From Halichondria panicea (lineage: Eukaryota; Porifera; Demospongiae; Suberitida; Halichondriidae), in the NCBI RefSeq assembly GCF_963675165.1, contig NC_087380.1:4641371-4705370 (forward strand): a stretch of 64,000 bases of DNA. Direction: 5' to 3'. The stretch's first letter is position 1. Every line of letters begins with the position of its first letter. Shown in pieces: positions 11,291 to 22,934 of the stretch. Position numbers and translations under genes: made by a program. Under the pieces are notes generated by a model, which was given only the letters and a program-made list of their open reading frames with translations, was not told where the DNA came from and did not search any database.

Positions 11291-11940
11291 GAGCCATTAA
11301 TAACGATAAGTCTATGTGTATAATTGAATGTCTCATTATTCTGCATTTATATACATGTGCTTATTCAGCTGCACATCAGGTGAAGCAGAGAGGCTTCTTG
11401 CACCGGGATAAGACAAGACTGAGAAAAGTTTTAGAATATGACATTGTATCATTCCTAATAATAATTATATGACATATGCACCCACTCACTCAATATCAGA
11501 GAATGAGTGGGTGCCCTCAGCTATGAACTCTTGGTGCATGCAGTTCCTTGATGTGCTGCGCTGCATGTTCCAACCACAGCTATATATATATATATAGTGC
11601 ATATCATGCATATTATTATGAGTCGAAGTTGTAGACACACGTACACACACATGCATGCGTACGTCTTTTCATTGTGCATGCGTACGTCTTTGTCATTGTA
11701 AAATGATTGTATGTACCACATCAGTATAGGATGTTCAGAATTATAGATCCTTGAACACACAGAATTCAGATCATAACAATAATTTTTGGTATCACAACAT
11801 CACAACATCACTTCATTAGAAATCAGGTTGCAAATGTAGGTTGCAAATGTTACATACACTAATCATAAATTCGGAGGTAAACTATGTTTTACGAGTCAAT
11901 TTACGAGTCAATTTTAGAGGCCATGCAACCTTTGGCTAAG
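11291..11940. other. No gene; hairpin and microsatellite
   Basis: 11479-11514 contains a hairpin (CACCCACTCACTC ... GAGTGGGTG). 11579-11597 is a TA run, and 11660-11697 duplicates CATGCGTACGTCTTT. The minus frame 11521-11760 runs through this simple sequence and is rejected. Confidence 0.55.
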
Positions 11941-12890
11941 TCTTCATCGGTCCCTCTCACTTGCTCACAGTCACTCGAATAAAGCCGTCAGGGATGTCAT
12001 GGCAGTGCACCCTACTCGTTACACCAGTGCCGACTGGTGCGTACGACTGTTGCGTACGACTCGGAGAGAAGTTGAACAGTCGCACCAAAAATACAGTTTG
12101 ATGTTGTCTCTGATAATGCAACGTCATCCTCAGCCCCTTTTTTTGACAAAGTTGTGTACCCTTGTGTGCTAGACTGTCGTACACGTGTAGGAGTGTTCAG
12201 TCTCAGTGTACAATGGCTTTAGAGGCACACCTGGAATAAAAAGCACTACCGTAAGAGTATGGAACAAGAAAGAGTCTTTTCTTATTAATTGCAATGACAT
12301 TGTGTACATTATTTTACATGTAAGTATACAATGTAAATCACATACCAACAAGCTATTGTAAACAGCTTCCAGACTTAGATTTGAAGGATGGGTCAGAGAT
12401 ATCCCAGGAGGCATGCAGGCTTTGTATGGTACCCTTGCTTGTGAATCTCCAACAGCAAGAGCTAAAAAGCTGACAGACATACTTGTACATGTACTACTCT
12501 AATGTCACAGTACATAATTATGTATACTACACACATGTAGTTACTTCTACCGGATACCGGGTTTGATAACTCACAATATTTAGCACTAAGCTGCTGCTGA
12601 ACCAACACCAGATGGCTCAGGAGGTACGGGTGTGACACCTGACATAAGGAACATAATGTTGTACCATTATCATAATTATAATGATCAAATTTTAGCATAC
12701 CGGGTTTAGTGAACGATGTGGGGATGTGCGGATTAGATTCCAAGTACTCTCGCCCACTTTGGAACCTTCCACATAGTTTTCTTTTCTTGTCATTGCACAC
12801 AATGTACGGACACCAAATTTTTCTGACACTGCATTGCGATAAAAATGTACATGCATGCGGCACGCGGCACACGACACACACACGCACACA
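11940..12890 (-). other. Candidate multi-exon gene, minus strand, unidentified
   Basis: Coding-like blocks alternate with splice-like borders. They are: 12827-12700 (KIWCPYIVCNDKKRKLCGRF, between ATGCAG and CCCG/GTATGC); 12634-12560; 12475-12352 (ALAVGDSQARVPYKACMPPG then ISLTHPSNLSLEAVYNSLL, ending at GTATGTG); and 12238-11960 (GVPLKPLYTETEH, then after a shift SLAHKGTQLCQKKG and VGTGVTSRVHCHDIPDGFIR). The implied introns are about 80-115 bp. No known domain is recognised. A decayed element gene is the alternative. Confidence 0.33.
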
Positions 12891-14099
12891 AAAAAGTGGA
12901 CTTTGCTATTATAATTATACTAAGAATAACAAGTTGTTTTGAGTGTATGTACAGCTCAACACCTATGTACAGCTCAACACCCTTTGTGTTTCATGTCACT
13001 TGTCATGGTGGGTGCTTGGTCCAGGAGCAGATGACTCGGTGGGAATCTGTTGTTCATACCTTCCATTTCACAGAAGCAGCACGATTCTCTTCTCTTCTCT
13101 CCTCTCCCAGATCAGAGATTGCCGTACCTTTCGTCACATTGAAATTCCAATGTTTCCTTTCACAGGAAAAAAGTCATGCTTTTTGAAGCCACGTGTACGC
13201 ATAGGGGGCTTTCCAAACACGCTCAGAACACGCTCAGAAGCAAATAATCAGCCACCTGAGGTGTGGTGGTGAGGTACGTACGTGAAGTCAGGATGGACTG
13301 TCACAGCAACTGTCATGTGTAGACGCATACATCTTACTTGTGCCATCTGCCCATGCTTAACACACATCCCACCCACATTCAATACAGTTCATTAAACAGA
13401 AGGCACAAGCGTTTCAAACGTGTCATTTAGTGCAAAAATTGAAAAGAGGTGTGGTCAAGATTGAAGAAGTTTCCTGTGTAATGGTAGTGACTTTAATGGT
13501 AGTGACTTTACTTCATTTTTGTGCTCTATGTCACATGTCATTTATTTTTGTGTAGACACAATAAACATGCATTTGTCTGATATACTATCACAAATGCGCA
13601 TGCTTCAATCAAAACTGTTGGAACTGGGCCAGCCTGTGTTGTCAGACATCTTTATTGGTGAACTACTGATACTTGACATCCTGTCAATTGCACGTGAGCA
13701 ACTCGCAATTGATGACGTTTGTGTATAATAATGCAACGCACAGAAGTCAATCAACTTGACCTATTTAGACGATTTTTGTGAAGAGATCGTCTCCTATCGG
13801 GCAGCTCTAGAACGTTGAACGCGAACAACTAGCTAGAATTGTACCACAACCCTAAAAAAAACATTTACTAGGAGATTACAAGATTACTACAATACTTATC
13901 ACGTGTGAGTCATAGTACTTTGTGCACATGCAGTGTTTGTTTTGTGTAGAAGTATGACTATGGCGTTATTTGGACACTGTCACAGGAACACTAACCAACT
14001 GCGTGTAAACGCAAAATGTAAGGCAATGAGGTAAAAGACAGAAGACAGATCGTAGTGAGACTGTAATAAGCAAAAACATAGTACCGTGAGACCTCGATT
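12891..14099. other. Mostly featureless; one candidate exon
   Basis: The plus frame 13534-13727, after a TTTGTGTAG acceptor-like end, reads NMHLSDILSQMRMLQSKLLE then LGQPVLSDIFIGELLILDIL. It faintly resembles the helical core of copia-type gag, but this is too short to call. The plus frames 12845-13272 show no motif. A microduplication (TGTACAGCTCAACACC twice) lies at 12948-12981. Confidence 0.3.
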
Positions 14100-14185
14100 G
14101 TGTGTGGAGGGAAGTGTGTGTGTGTGTGTGTGGAGTGTGTGTGTGTGTGTGGAGGGATGGGAGTATGTGTGTGGTGTGTGTGCGA
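14100..14185. repeat. (TG)n microsatellite with GGAGGGA interruptions
   Basis: TGTGTGTGTG runs are broken by GGAG and GGAGGGA. The minus frames 13966-14321 translate the repeat (TPHTHTH) and are rejected. Confidence 0.85.
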
Positions 14186-14437
14186 CCCTCCAAATATGCG
14201 ACCTCAGCGACAATATATTTTTTTGAGCCTTTAAGCGGCCTAGTCTGTAGAGCTTCCAATTAGATGCGACCCAATTAGATGCGACCCGACCCGTGACACC
14301 AGGACTTAACATAATTTTCAACCTCCAAATGAAAAAGTGTGGCTTAAAATCTATGCTTTAAATCGAGGTATTGCGGTGTTTACAGGTCCAAATACAAACC
14401 TTGATCTCATTCTCTTCCTTTTGTAGGGTACGAGCTA

Positions 14438-14786
14438 GCTCTGGTAAGTAGTATAGTATAGCTAGAATATATCAGTAGTAAGCTAAAATAGAATTAGCAG
14501 TGAGCTTGTAAATTTCATAGATCGTTCACCGGCTGAGCCCTCTGATGTCAAGAGCACTAGCTTAGTCAACCATATGATAGGAATTTTTTTGGATTTTATC
14601 TCACCGCTGGTCGGGCATTTAAAAAATGATAAAAACAGGTGGGCGCAATAACCGTGGTTGCTATGGCAACACATGTTGCACCATTTTATTCCTTGTTGTA
14701 TGGGCATTCTATTATGGGCATTCTATTGGTATATGGTTGCGGCATTTTATTGCTCCCGATAGAGAATTTACAGACATTTCTAGGGG
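14438..14786 (+). mobile_element. piggyBac-like TTAA element, 3' part (copy 1)
   Basis: It matches the 3' half of the complete copy at 42026-42825: AAGTAGTATAGTATAGCTAG, TTTTATCTCACCGCTGG, GGCAACACATGTTGCACCAT and TTACAGACATTTC are shared. It ends in AGGG next to TTAA (14787-14790). The terminal repeat itself is shortened. A microduplication (CTATTATGGGCATT twice) lies inside. Confidence 0.7.
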
Positions 14787-14940
14787 TTAAATTTCAGAAA
14801 TGCAAACTCCGTTTTCCATAGTACTTCGCTCCAGCCCTTTTTTGAGAGGTGACAAGGCACCGTGCACATCTGCACTGGTGGATGGCTCTTCTTCGAAATC
14901 TGTCACAATCCTGGGCCTTTTTCTCGCCATCTGCACCCGC
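14787..14940 (-). pseudogene. N-terminal exon of an unidentified nuclear-type protein
   Basis: Starting at an ATG near 14935, the minus frame reads MARKRPRIVTDFEEEPSTSA then DVHGALSPLKKGLERSTMEN. It has a basic start (RKRPR), an acidic patch and an 'HGxLSPLKK' string. It runs straight into the TTAA end of the piggyBac-like copy at 14786, so that insertion probably truncated it. No function is assigned. Confidence 0.35.
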
Positions 14941-14944
14941 ACCA

Positions 14945-15045
14945 TCGAATCAGCAACACCAACAGCAACCGCAATCGAATCAGCAACAGCAACAACAGTA
15001 CAATCAAACAGCAATCAGCAACAGCAACAGCAACCAGTATCTGCA
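14945..15045. repeat. CAG/CAA-rich trinucleotide tract
   Basis: Interrupted CAG, CAA and CAT triplets on the plus strand would code Gln/Asn in one frame (plus frame 14849-15064) and Ala/Val or Leu on the other strand. It lies directly upstream of the minus-strand MARKRPR start, so it is more likely 5' flanking sequence of that gene than a polyQ protein. Confidence 0.7.
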
Positions 15046-15239
15046 AACAGTTCTTTTCACATAAACCACAAAAACCAGCAGTATGCACTACTCGCTTCAC
15101 ACGGTATTACCCGTGTACTGTATTACCCGCGTACTGTCGGGTCTAGGCATAATAGGATGACATCATCCATCTAGCAATTTCCATGGCTACTATAGGCCAA
15201 ATCCAGTGAATATACTATAGCCAGCAGAAAAGCTAAGGT

Positions 15240-15350
15240 AGAAGAAGAGCTGTTGAAAGCGTTCGAGGGGGGTATAAAGATAGACTCCCTAAAATTCAGG
15301 AGCTAGCTCGTGCCCTCCAAAAGGAGATCAAGGTTTGTATTTGGACCTTT
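15240..15350 (+). pseudogene. Short exon-like remnant and inverted partner of 14385-14440
   Basis: The plus strand gives RKAKVEEELLKAFE and, after a one-base shift, IQELARALQKEIK followed by a GTTTGTA donor-like site. The segment 15298-15347 is the inverse of 14388-14438 (GTCCAAATACAAACCTTGAT shared), so both are pieces of one dispersed element lying in opposite orientation. The protein is not recognised. Confidence 0.3.
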
Positions 15351-15351
15351 C

Positions 15352-15706
15352 GCTAGCGTCTATAGGTCTATGTCATGCATGTCCTCAGTCCCAGACAGTT
15401 CATCAGCGTCTGGCATAAAGCTGGTTACTATCCCTTCTCCTTCATAGGCACCAGAGGAGACATCGCCATGAGGAGACATCGCCATTGCTGTCCTCATCGT
15501 GCAGTAAGATGCTAATCAGTAAGATGCTAATGAAATTTTAACATAGCAACGTGGCTTGGAAAATTCTAGACTAAATTGCACGTGATTCTACAGCTCTTCC
15601 TCTATACTGCGTAGTTCGAGCTACTTCCTAAGTAACGCAGAATTAGAATTTCGCAAAAAAAGTCACTTATTGCGGGCCACAATCGTGGCCCGTGACAGTT
15701 AAAGGG
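15352..15706 (-). mobile_element. piggyBac-like TTAA element, 5' part (copy 2, inverted)
   Basis: It ends CGGGCCAC, CGTGGCCCGTGACAGTTAAA, GGG, followed by TTAA (15707-15710). Reading inward on the minus strand it shares AACATAGCAACGTGGCTTGG (inverse) with the copy at 42026. It then reaches a short frame SFMPDADELSGTEDMHDIDL. The acidic peptide resembles the N-terminal part of piggyBac transposases, but no catalytic domain exists in any copy here. Confidence 0.7.
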
Positions 15707-15710
15707 TTAA

Positions 15711-16285
15711 GGGGTTAAGGGAAATATTGAGTTGAAGTGTGCGAAAAGAGAAGATGAGCTTGAGATCGTAATGAAATCAAATACGGTATTCGTCATGTGA
15801 AAGACAAGTGTGTATTTGATACTGTATCGGTGAAAGTGTTGTTCTCAGTGATGGTAGTGTTATGATTTTTGCTGATTGAAACGAAACTACAATTGGGGAG
15901 ACACTTCAAGTTTTATGATAAAAGAATTCAATGGGATGCAAGCTATCACTGAGCTGTGAAGGTGGATGTGTACGTTTTGGAGAACTGAACGATGCGATAG
16001 TGAACAGGAGTAGTTGAATTTTCAACAATGTAATGGGCCTGATGGTGCTAGTGATTGTGGCCGCTGTAGAACCATGTGGCTGTTTGCACGACTCATGTTG
16101 GTAAATGTTGGTAAGATTTAGCACAAATCTACTCTGCATTCCGTGACCACTGCATTCAAGATTAATGGTGAGATTAATGGTGAAGAAAAAAGCGTGGAAA
16201 AGATTATCGAAACATCTGTTGATGTATACTCTGATTTGAACTGAACTGATTTTGACATTCATTTGACATTAGATCTAAATTGACC
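15711..16285. other. No identified gene
   Basis: A plus-strand fragment at 15770-15850 (RHVKDKCVFDTVSVKVLFSV) and one near 15930-16020 (KLSLSCEGGCVRFGELNDAI) look coding but are isolated. I see no known motif. Confidence 0.35.
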
Positions 16286-16289
16286 TTAA

Positions 16290-16871
16290 CCCTTTAACCG
16301 TCAGATTCTTAATTAACAGTGAAGTGAAATGTCTGTAAATTCTCTATTGGGTTTCCAGAGCAATAAAATGCCTAGCAACCATATACCAATAGAATGCCCA
16401 TACAACAAGGAATAAAATGGTGCAACATGTGAGTTATTACGCTCCACCGTTTTTATCATTCGGCCAGCGGTGAGCCAAAAATTTTTTTTATGGATCAGCC
16501 TATCATAATTATGGTATAAAGTAAGCTTGATTTTCACATCATAATATGAAGTGCTAAGATATATCAATTTGAAGTACAATACGTACATGTATACTATATC
16601 GGTATGTATACTATATCGGTGAACGATCTATAGCTCACATAAAGACTGTTCATTACTGCTAATTATTTTAGCTATACTATACTTACACTACTGATATTCT
16701 AGCTATACTATACTACTTGCCAGAGTCACACAGTGAGCCCTCTCCTGGTCTTTCACCGTCCTGGTCCATAGTGCTAGCGTCTAGGTCCATGTCATGCATG
16801 TCCTCAGTCCCAGACAGTTCATCAGCGTCTGGCATAAAGCTGGTAGCCTTTGGGAGGTATCCTACTATCCC
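16290..16871 (-). mobile_element. piggyBac-like TTAA element, internally deleted (copy 3, inverted)
   Basis: It starts at TTAA (16286-16289) with CCCTTTAACCGTCAGATTC, the inverse of the 3' end of the 42026 copy. It reads through AATAAAATGGTGCAACATGT into the inverse of the DADELSGTEDMHDMDLDA coding block (16717-16850). It stops at TACTATCCCG (16871) without the other terminal repeat. Confidence 0.75.
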
Positions 16872-19800
16872 GCAATATAATATCTACAAATACAAGTACA
16901 ATAATATTATAGTAACACATTATTGTGCATACTGTTGGTCATACTGTTGGAAATCTGCAGTGTAAGTAGGAAGCCGTGCATAAGTATGGGAGGCATTAAA
17001 TAATAGTATTTAAATAATAGTATAAGATACTTACAAGAGTGCACAACTTACAAGAGTGTACAACTTTTGCACACTGTACAAAGGTAAAACGCGTGAGATG
17101 GTGGTCATCTTGCTCAGTGGGGTAGTGAGTGGGGTAGTGACACCCAGGCAGTGACACCCAGGCAGCAACAACAAAAAAGTTTAAGGTCTGAGTTTCTGAG
17201 CTTCTTTGCATATCATGATCTCGCATGGAGAACACGATAATTATAATTATAGTGATAGACTAACTTATAGTGATAGACTAACAGACATTCAGGACACAAT
17301 TTACTTAAGGCTTACTGAACGATATTCTACAGACGTAGCTAAGGGAATGGAGCAGAGAACTGCATCGTGATCCGAGTAGTACACCGAACACGCTCTGGTG
17401 CTAGGCTATTGCGGTCTAGTGGTGCACTAAGTTGAGAATAACCGTGACGAAAGCATTAATACTTCTTGTGAATTAGTGTTAGTTAGAATGTCCTAGGACA
17501 ATAGATACATTAAAGCTTTTTAGATGCTGCAACAGGGGATGCATGTAGCCTAATAAATCCCTAATAAATCGATACACTTTGGAGATCGGTACACAAGACC
17601 ATTAGGTAGTTGAAGCAGAGCACAAGTTGAAGCAGAGCACATAGCATTTCTATTGCAACACATAAGAGTTCAGTATTTCTATATTTTCAGGCAAACTAAT
17701 CACTTAAACATTTGTGACAGTGCCAATGAAAACGGACCTTAACGTAAATTAATTATCATAGCTACTTTCTAAACGGGCCTTCTGCTAAATCCTTCTTCTG
17801 TCGTCACCTATATTGGGTATAAATAATATTATTATGGCATTATAATTATTAAACATCACAGTGACACACGTGTACCTGCTCTTTATTGAGACCTATTTAA
17901 CACAGGCGTAGGACAAAGGAAAATTAATAGTAGACAGATATAAATAGTTACCAGTCCTTCAATCTGCTCAAGTGTGTCCAAGGAAAAGCCATGCAGGAAA
18001 AGCCATGCAGGGACGGAACAACAGCATGTGGCCTGCTTTGCGCATGCCTATAGGTACTGCTGCTTTGCGCATGCCCATAGTAACACCATGCTTCAAATTA
18101 TTTGCGCGCCGGTAGTGCAACTGTAATTGCTATATATTGCAAATTTCAAACAATACTTCACAGCCAGACCTTACAAAAAAATTTTCATTTCATGTTCTTC
18201 AAACAGATTAGTCTAGGGATCACAAATACCGCAGTTGGCAGCCAGTGCGCTATAAATGTGCTGAGTCGGCGCTATTCAGCCTAAGAGCCTAAGAGAGGAT
18301 CCGGAGGAGCACCTACACGGAGGAGCACCTACGCGCCAGACTCCTCATCAGACTCCTCATCTCCGTAGATCTAGAGAAACCTTAGTTGAGATTTTTAAAT
18401 CAGAGCGCATGTTTCATTTATTCCGGGCTGAAATTCTTTCATTCAATTCACACATTTCAAAATATATACAGTGGCACTGAGTTGTCATGCATCAAGTCAT
18501 GTGGGAGCTACCTATTGAGTTTCGGTCGTTTGACTGACAGCTTTGTGTTCCTCCGGTGTACCTTTGAGCTGCTAGCGTATCCGAAAGAAAAGAAATGAGT
18601 GCACCGTAATATTCCATCAAAATCATCAATACCATATTGCTTTTAGCGATTGGGCTGTGATTGGGCTGTATTATGTAACAACCCAACTTATGCTTTCGTG
18701 CATACGATCCTATTGGATTAGGCAATTATTTGTAAGGCGTCCTTGTTCAATCTGAAAAGACTTCCATCACAATAATCGTCAATAATCGTGGATCACTAGG
18801 TCGATTAAAGTTAAGTTCTTGCTGAGCAGCACAATGATTTGATTCTTTTAACAGTTTTGTTTGATTTTTAAACGCCCACTAACTACTTCCTGTATAGCTT
18901 CTGCAGTGCTGAGCTGGCAAGCCCTTTTACATTGAAGCCATTGTAAGCGCCTCCTCTGCATTCTGCAATGCATGCGCTATTAGTGCTACACGAAGTAAGA
19001 GCTGGTTTTTGTCCCAGAGAGTGTTTGTCAACTATCAGCTGGTACATACAGTATAGCAATAGTAAAAACAGTTTAGTGAAAGAAAGTAACTAAAAAAAAT
19101 AGTTGAAATTCTGGGGTAACCATTTACAAAATATTCGTGGTTCAGCGATCAATGTTGGGGTGATGTACAGCTTGGGGTGTGAAAGAAGTCAGACAGCTCA
19201 TGAAACTGTTGACACATGATCCTAACTTCCTTCCTAACTTCCATAACCATAACAATGTATATTATTTCCTTTCAGTGACCCATGGAGGCCCGCCTGAGAA
19301 GTGCGTACAGATTGTGGATTGTGGTGCTACAACATCGTGGTCTTACGGCTATGGCGTGGTCCAAAATAAATGCTGTCACGAAATGAAATTGCGACCCTCT
19401 AAATGACATGCACCTCTTCTGTCTTCATTATGTGTACACATAAATAGGGCCCTGGGTTTTGGAAGATGCCACGCTATTCATGCCCTTCGTATGCGCCAGT
19501 TGAGTGAGTATTCTGATTAGAGAAATTTCTGTTCTTTATCACAATCGTTCAATAAGATAATATAATTATGGAGTAGACGTAGAGTTAGGAAAAAGAAGAG
19601 CCTGTATCGGGAAGTCGCGTGAGGGTAGAAGGGTGGTAGAAGGTAGCGTGGGCATACTGAGCTAGAGATGTTGGACTGCTCAATAAAACTTTGCCTGCAG
19701 CAAGTACTATAGCTTAGCTAGATGATCTACTAGCTAGATTGTGTGTTTATGTTTAGACTATTGTTTAGACTATTCTTGTGTCTTTCTATAGTAACTTTGT

Positions 19801-19956
19801 TCATAAATTTAATGCTCACATATAAATTATACTCACATATAGTTGTTTGTCAGTTTGTATTATTGTGTATGTGATTGATCCTGATGATCGCATTAAGCAT
19901 GATGAAAATTGCAGTGGCAGAATCCCAGGAATCGTACTCTGGCACTCTGGCATTGT
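16872..19956. other. Long stretch with no convincing gene
   Basis: Weak frames exist: 16996-17235 (-), 18102-18284 (+), 18386-18598 (+), 19274-19406 (+, after a TTTCAG acceptor-like end). None shows a known motif. Microduplications abound (17120-17165, 17250-17282, 18290-18352, 18649-18668). It is AT-rich and probably intergenic or decayed repeats. Confidence 0.45.
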
Positions 19957-20175
19957 TGTTAAAAACGATCGATGACAAACCTTCCACGATAATGGTCCCT
20001 GTGCCGTGATAAAAAGTATTCCCCATCCCTATCTAACCCATTGAGGTTAAAATTATCAGCAGAGCCTCTCACGTGAAGTTGGGTAAGGCAGCTAATATAG
20101 TCTGGTGAAGATTTTGAAGTTCCTTCAGATTTAGCTAGGAAGACAGCGGACTGCTGAGAGTGATGCTGAGTGATG
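19957..20175 (-). other. Candidate minus-strand exon, unidentified
   Basis: After a CTCTCAG acceptor-like end the frame reads SAVFLAKSEGTSKSSPDYIS then FNLNGLDRDGEYFLSRHRDH. Composition is coding-like. No family is recognised. Confidence 0.25.
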
Positions 20176-20179
20176 CTAA

Positions 20180-20400
20180 CATAAAAAAAATTTAATGGAA
20201 AATTTTTCGATTTTTGAAGATCGATTTCTAATAATCGATTTGATTTACACGTGGACAAATTCGATTATTGATATCTGCTAATGGTAAACGAAATTCGATT
20301 TTTGCTAATCGATTTATCGATTTATTTTTTTTTTGTATCACTTCGATTTTTGCTAATTGAAAATCGATTATGAAAATCGATTTTAAAAAATTGAATTTTT
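20180..20400. repeat. Degenerate TCGATTTT repeat tract
   Basis: More than ten copies of AATCGATT/TCGATTTTTG-like words occur on both strands within 220 bp. It is strongly AT-rich with possible stem structures. It may be an element end (subterminal repeats) or a decayed satellite. Confidence 0.65.
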
Positions 20401-20439
20401 TTTTTGTGATTCTTATGTGAGAATCCGTGTCCACACACA

Positions 20440-21085
20440 CTACACAGCTGTCACAGACAGTTCTGGAGCGTCTTATTGATGCGACACCTCCCTCAACATC
20501 AACAACTGCCTCAACAAGTGCTCCATCAACAACTCTAATAAAGGATTGTAAATTAAAATTGCATTGACATAATCAACCATTCATGTAGCTTGCTGACGAC
20601 ATGTTAAAGCGTATGAAGGCAGGAACACGAACACGTATGCTGACCGTATTCGAGACGGAAAAAGAAAAGCAAAATCTGAAGTCCACAAACTATTTAATTA
20701 CCCCACTCAAGAAAAACGCAAGAGGCCTGTCGTGCATTGAAAAGGATGATCTTTTAAAGGCTGAAGGCTGGATTAGGAGAGAAAGAAATAATATTTGAAG
20801 ATGTCAATATTTGAAGATGTCATAAAGACAAGTGTGATCAGTTCCCCCAGTTGATAGATGCTGGCAGCTGTGCAAATGCAAGCCAAACACAAGATGTCTA
20901 GAAGTTCTCTCCCACTGAGGGTAGGGACTGCTATATTCGTCCTCTACAATCAATCTTTGAAACAAAATTTAATAGTCAATTTTTGTGTGCATAATTATGC
21001 AGATCTAGCATGAAGGAGGGTATTTACAACCTCTACTGCCTGGGCCTCAGACAGCAGGTTTTCCTGCCGCTGGAGCCTGAAGGTA
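20440..21085 (+). pseudogene. Multi-exon remnant, G2E3-type N-terminal region
   Basis: The plus-strand pieces in order are: LSQTVLERLIDATPPSTSTT then ASTSAPSTT (20445-20535); YADRIRDGKRKAKSEVHKLF then NYPTQEKRKRPVVH (20635-20740); AGLGERK, IIFEDVNI and FPQLIDAG (20765-20865); and EGIYNLYCLGLRQQVFLPLE (21011-21080), ending at GTAGAATC. The order Ser/Thr-rich segment, basic 'EVHKLFNY' segment, 'AGLGxRKxxF' and 'FPxLxxAG' matches a region I know upstream of the HECT domain in G2E3-like genes of fish, corals and sponges. The duplicated AATATTTGAAGATGTC (20790-20822) breaks the frame. No HECT domain follows. Confidence 0.42.
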
Positions 21086-21754
21086 GAATCTGTCATACTT
21101 TCTCCAACTAACTTTCTCCAATTAATTCTATTTCCCATTACAGTCTTCTGTCTGTGTTGAATCTAATGACTAATTACTTCTGTATTGTTTGTTTAGTTTT
21201 CCGTATGAGTTTGTTTCTTCTGACTTGACGGCTGAGCTTAGAGCGTGTGCCATAACTATTAAAAGTAGTTTCGTACATCGGCTGGGGAAGGCGTTGGTTT
21301 TCTGCTGGCCAGATGTGTCCATTCTGATTAAATAGGTGTCCTTTTGGCGCCATTTCCTAGGGTAAGCAAAAGGACCTAAACCTATCGTCGTACATGATTT
21401 TTTAGCTCAGCATTATCCGTTGACTATCGAGAGTAGTTGCAGTTGCTATGTGATACGACTTTAATTATTATTATCTTTCAAGATTCACAGTTTGATTTAG
21501 TATGATTCCAACACATGTAATAATTATAATTGTGTACGTCTTATAGCGTGTATTACATAGTTTGTAACATTCATTATGTGATATGGTATGATAATGAATA
21601 CTTTACTTCACTCACAGTTGTCTTCACCTGCATACTTTAGGCTCATTTTATAATAATTGCCACCTTATATACGTGGGCTGGGCAGCACAGCAATAATTCA
21701 GCCACACCCCTCTATTAGGCTAAGATTGTTTCAAGCTATTCTTACCGATAATCT
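21086..21754. other. No recognisable gene
   Basis: AT-rich spacer; nothing coding is supported. Confidence 0.55.
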
Positions 21755-22091
21755 AAAGTGACCCAGGTTTTGAAAGCTACACACTCCAAGGGACCTGAAG
21801 CGGGCGGGCGGCTTTTCTCATTTGTATAATTATGTGACAGGCTTTTCCCAGACATTTGGAGCAGGAGCAGACTAAAATTTCGTTGATTAATGATTAATGT
21901 ACCAAGTGATAGAGCAGAGCATTGCCTAGCATTGCCTACATAACTTAGTGTTCTATCTAGTTTCATACCCGAGTTATGCGCGTTAGAAAGATTGGCGCTT
22001 CGATGGAAAGAGTTGGATTTTACTTTTAAAATCTCAACTGTAGGCACAAATTTAGCTGTACTCAATACCAAATTCTGCCCAGAGCCTGTAG
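21755..22091 (-). mobile_element. Inverted-repeat element family AGGCTCTGGG, diverged copy
   Basis: On the minus strand it shares CCAACTCTTTCCATC, AACGCGCATAACTC and the end CAGGCTCTGGG with the copies at 29932-30341 and 45650-45918. It is more diverged than those and only one end is clear (CCCAGAGCCTG at 22080-22090). Confidence 0.5.
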
Positions 22092-22299
22092 CTTGTCTAT
22101 GCGTTACTTAGATCACCTCTGGAGCTTGTATTATTAAAAGTGTACTGGAGTAGTAGATGAGTTGTCGCGGTTTCGTTGGTGTATATACTATACGTGTACA
22201 CGGTTGTGTATTCAATTGGTACGTCTAACTACAGTGACAGTGCTATTCAGCAGTTTATAGGGTTATTAACCCTTTCCCTTTCCCCGTTTTAATTAAAAC

Positions 22300-22730
22300 A
22301 AGAAAATACAGAATAAATAACAATTTTCTTTAAAAATTTGTATGCCATGAACCATACACTTGTAACTATTTCCTACAGGTAGCCCAGACCCCAGAGGTAT
22401 CTTGACACCATCTTCGTTACCTAGCAACTGACCACCCCCACTAATTAGCAATTGTTTACAAGCATTCACAACTATGTACACAAATAATATTGTATGAAGG
22501 CACGGAGTGCTAAAGACACACGCCCTTTTCCCGGGAAATGTTTTCTTCACCTACACACAGGTTTACAAGTTCAATGGTGGCGCTCATGATGTCCACTGCT
22601 GTACTAACTACACTGTTGTACTAACTAGCCTAAATACAGTGCTATCAAGACTAAAGATGCTACCAGATCCAAGAGATATTTTCTAGCTTGAGGTAGCTTT
22701 TTATCTAGCTATGATCCTAGTCACACAGTC
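22300..22730. repeat. Dispersed non-coding repeat (three copies in window)
   Basis: Shared strings with 62300-62700 and 63130-63420 include AGTATCTTGACACCATC-like, CGTTACCTAGCAACTGACCA, CCCTTTTCCCGGGAAATGTT and CTTCACCTACACACAGGTTT. The minus frame 22293-22550 lies over it and is rejected as a gene. Element class unknown. Confidence 0.65.
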
Positions 22731-22934
22731 GGATGGCCAAGGACCGTTTTAATTAAAAACAGGAAGCAATTCCTGACAGCGTCTTGCTCTTGCTTCCGTT
22801 TTTTATCCTTAAACAGACCTAGCTTCTTTACTGCTAATGCTGCGAGGTTCTAACCTGTCCTAAACTCTTTTCTTGGAGTAGAGTAGTACTAGTACTAGTT
22901 AACGCACTGTTTCTTCCTACAATCTTGCCTGATT

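Noticed and set aside
11521-11760. 79-codon minus frame
   Set aside because: Passes through a TA run and a duplicated CATGCGTACGTCTTT; composition is that of simple sequence.
13966-14321. Minus frames with TPHTHTH
   Set aside because: Translation of the (TG)n microsatellite.
14787-15174. PolyGln plus-strand protein
   Set aside because: The Gln run comes from the CAG tract; three plus frames and the minus strand are open together, and the only gene-like start (MARKRPR) is on the minus strand.
22293-22550. 85-codon minus frame
   Set aside because: It lies inside a dispersed repeat whose other two copies (62300, 63000) do not keep the frame.
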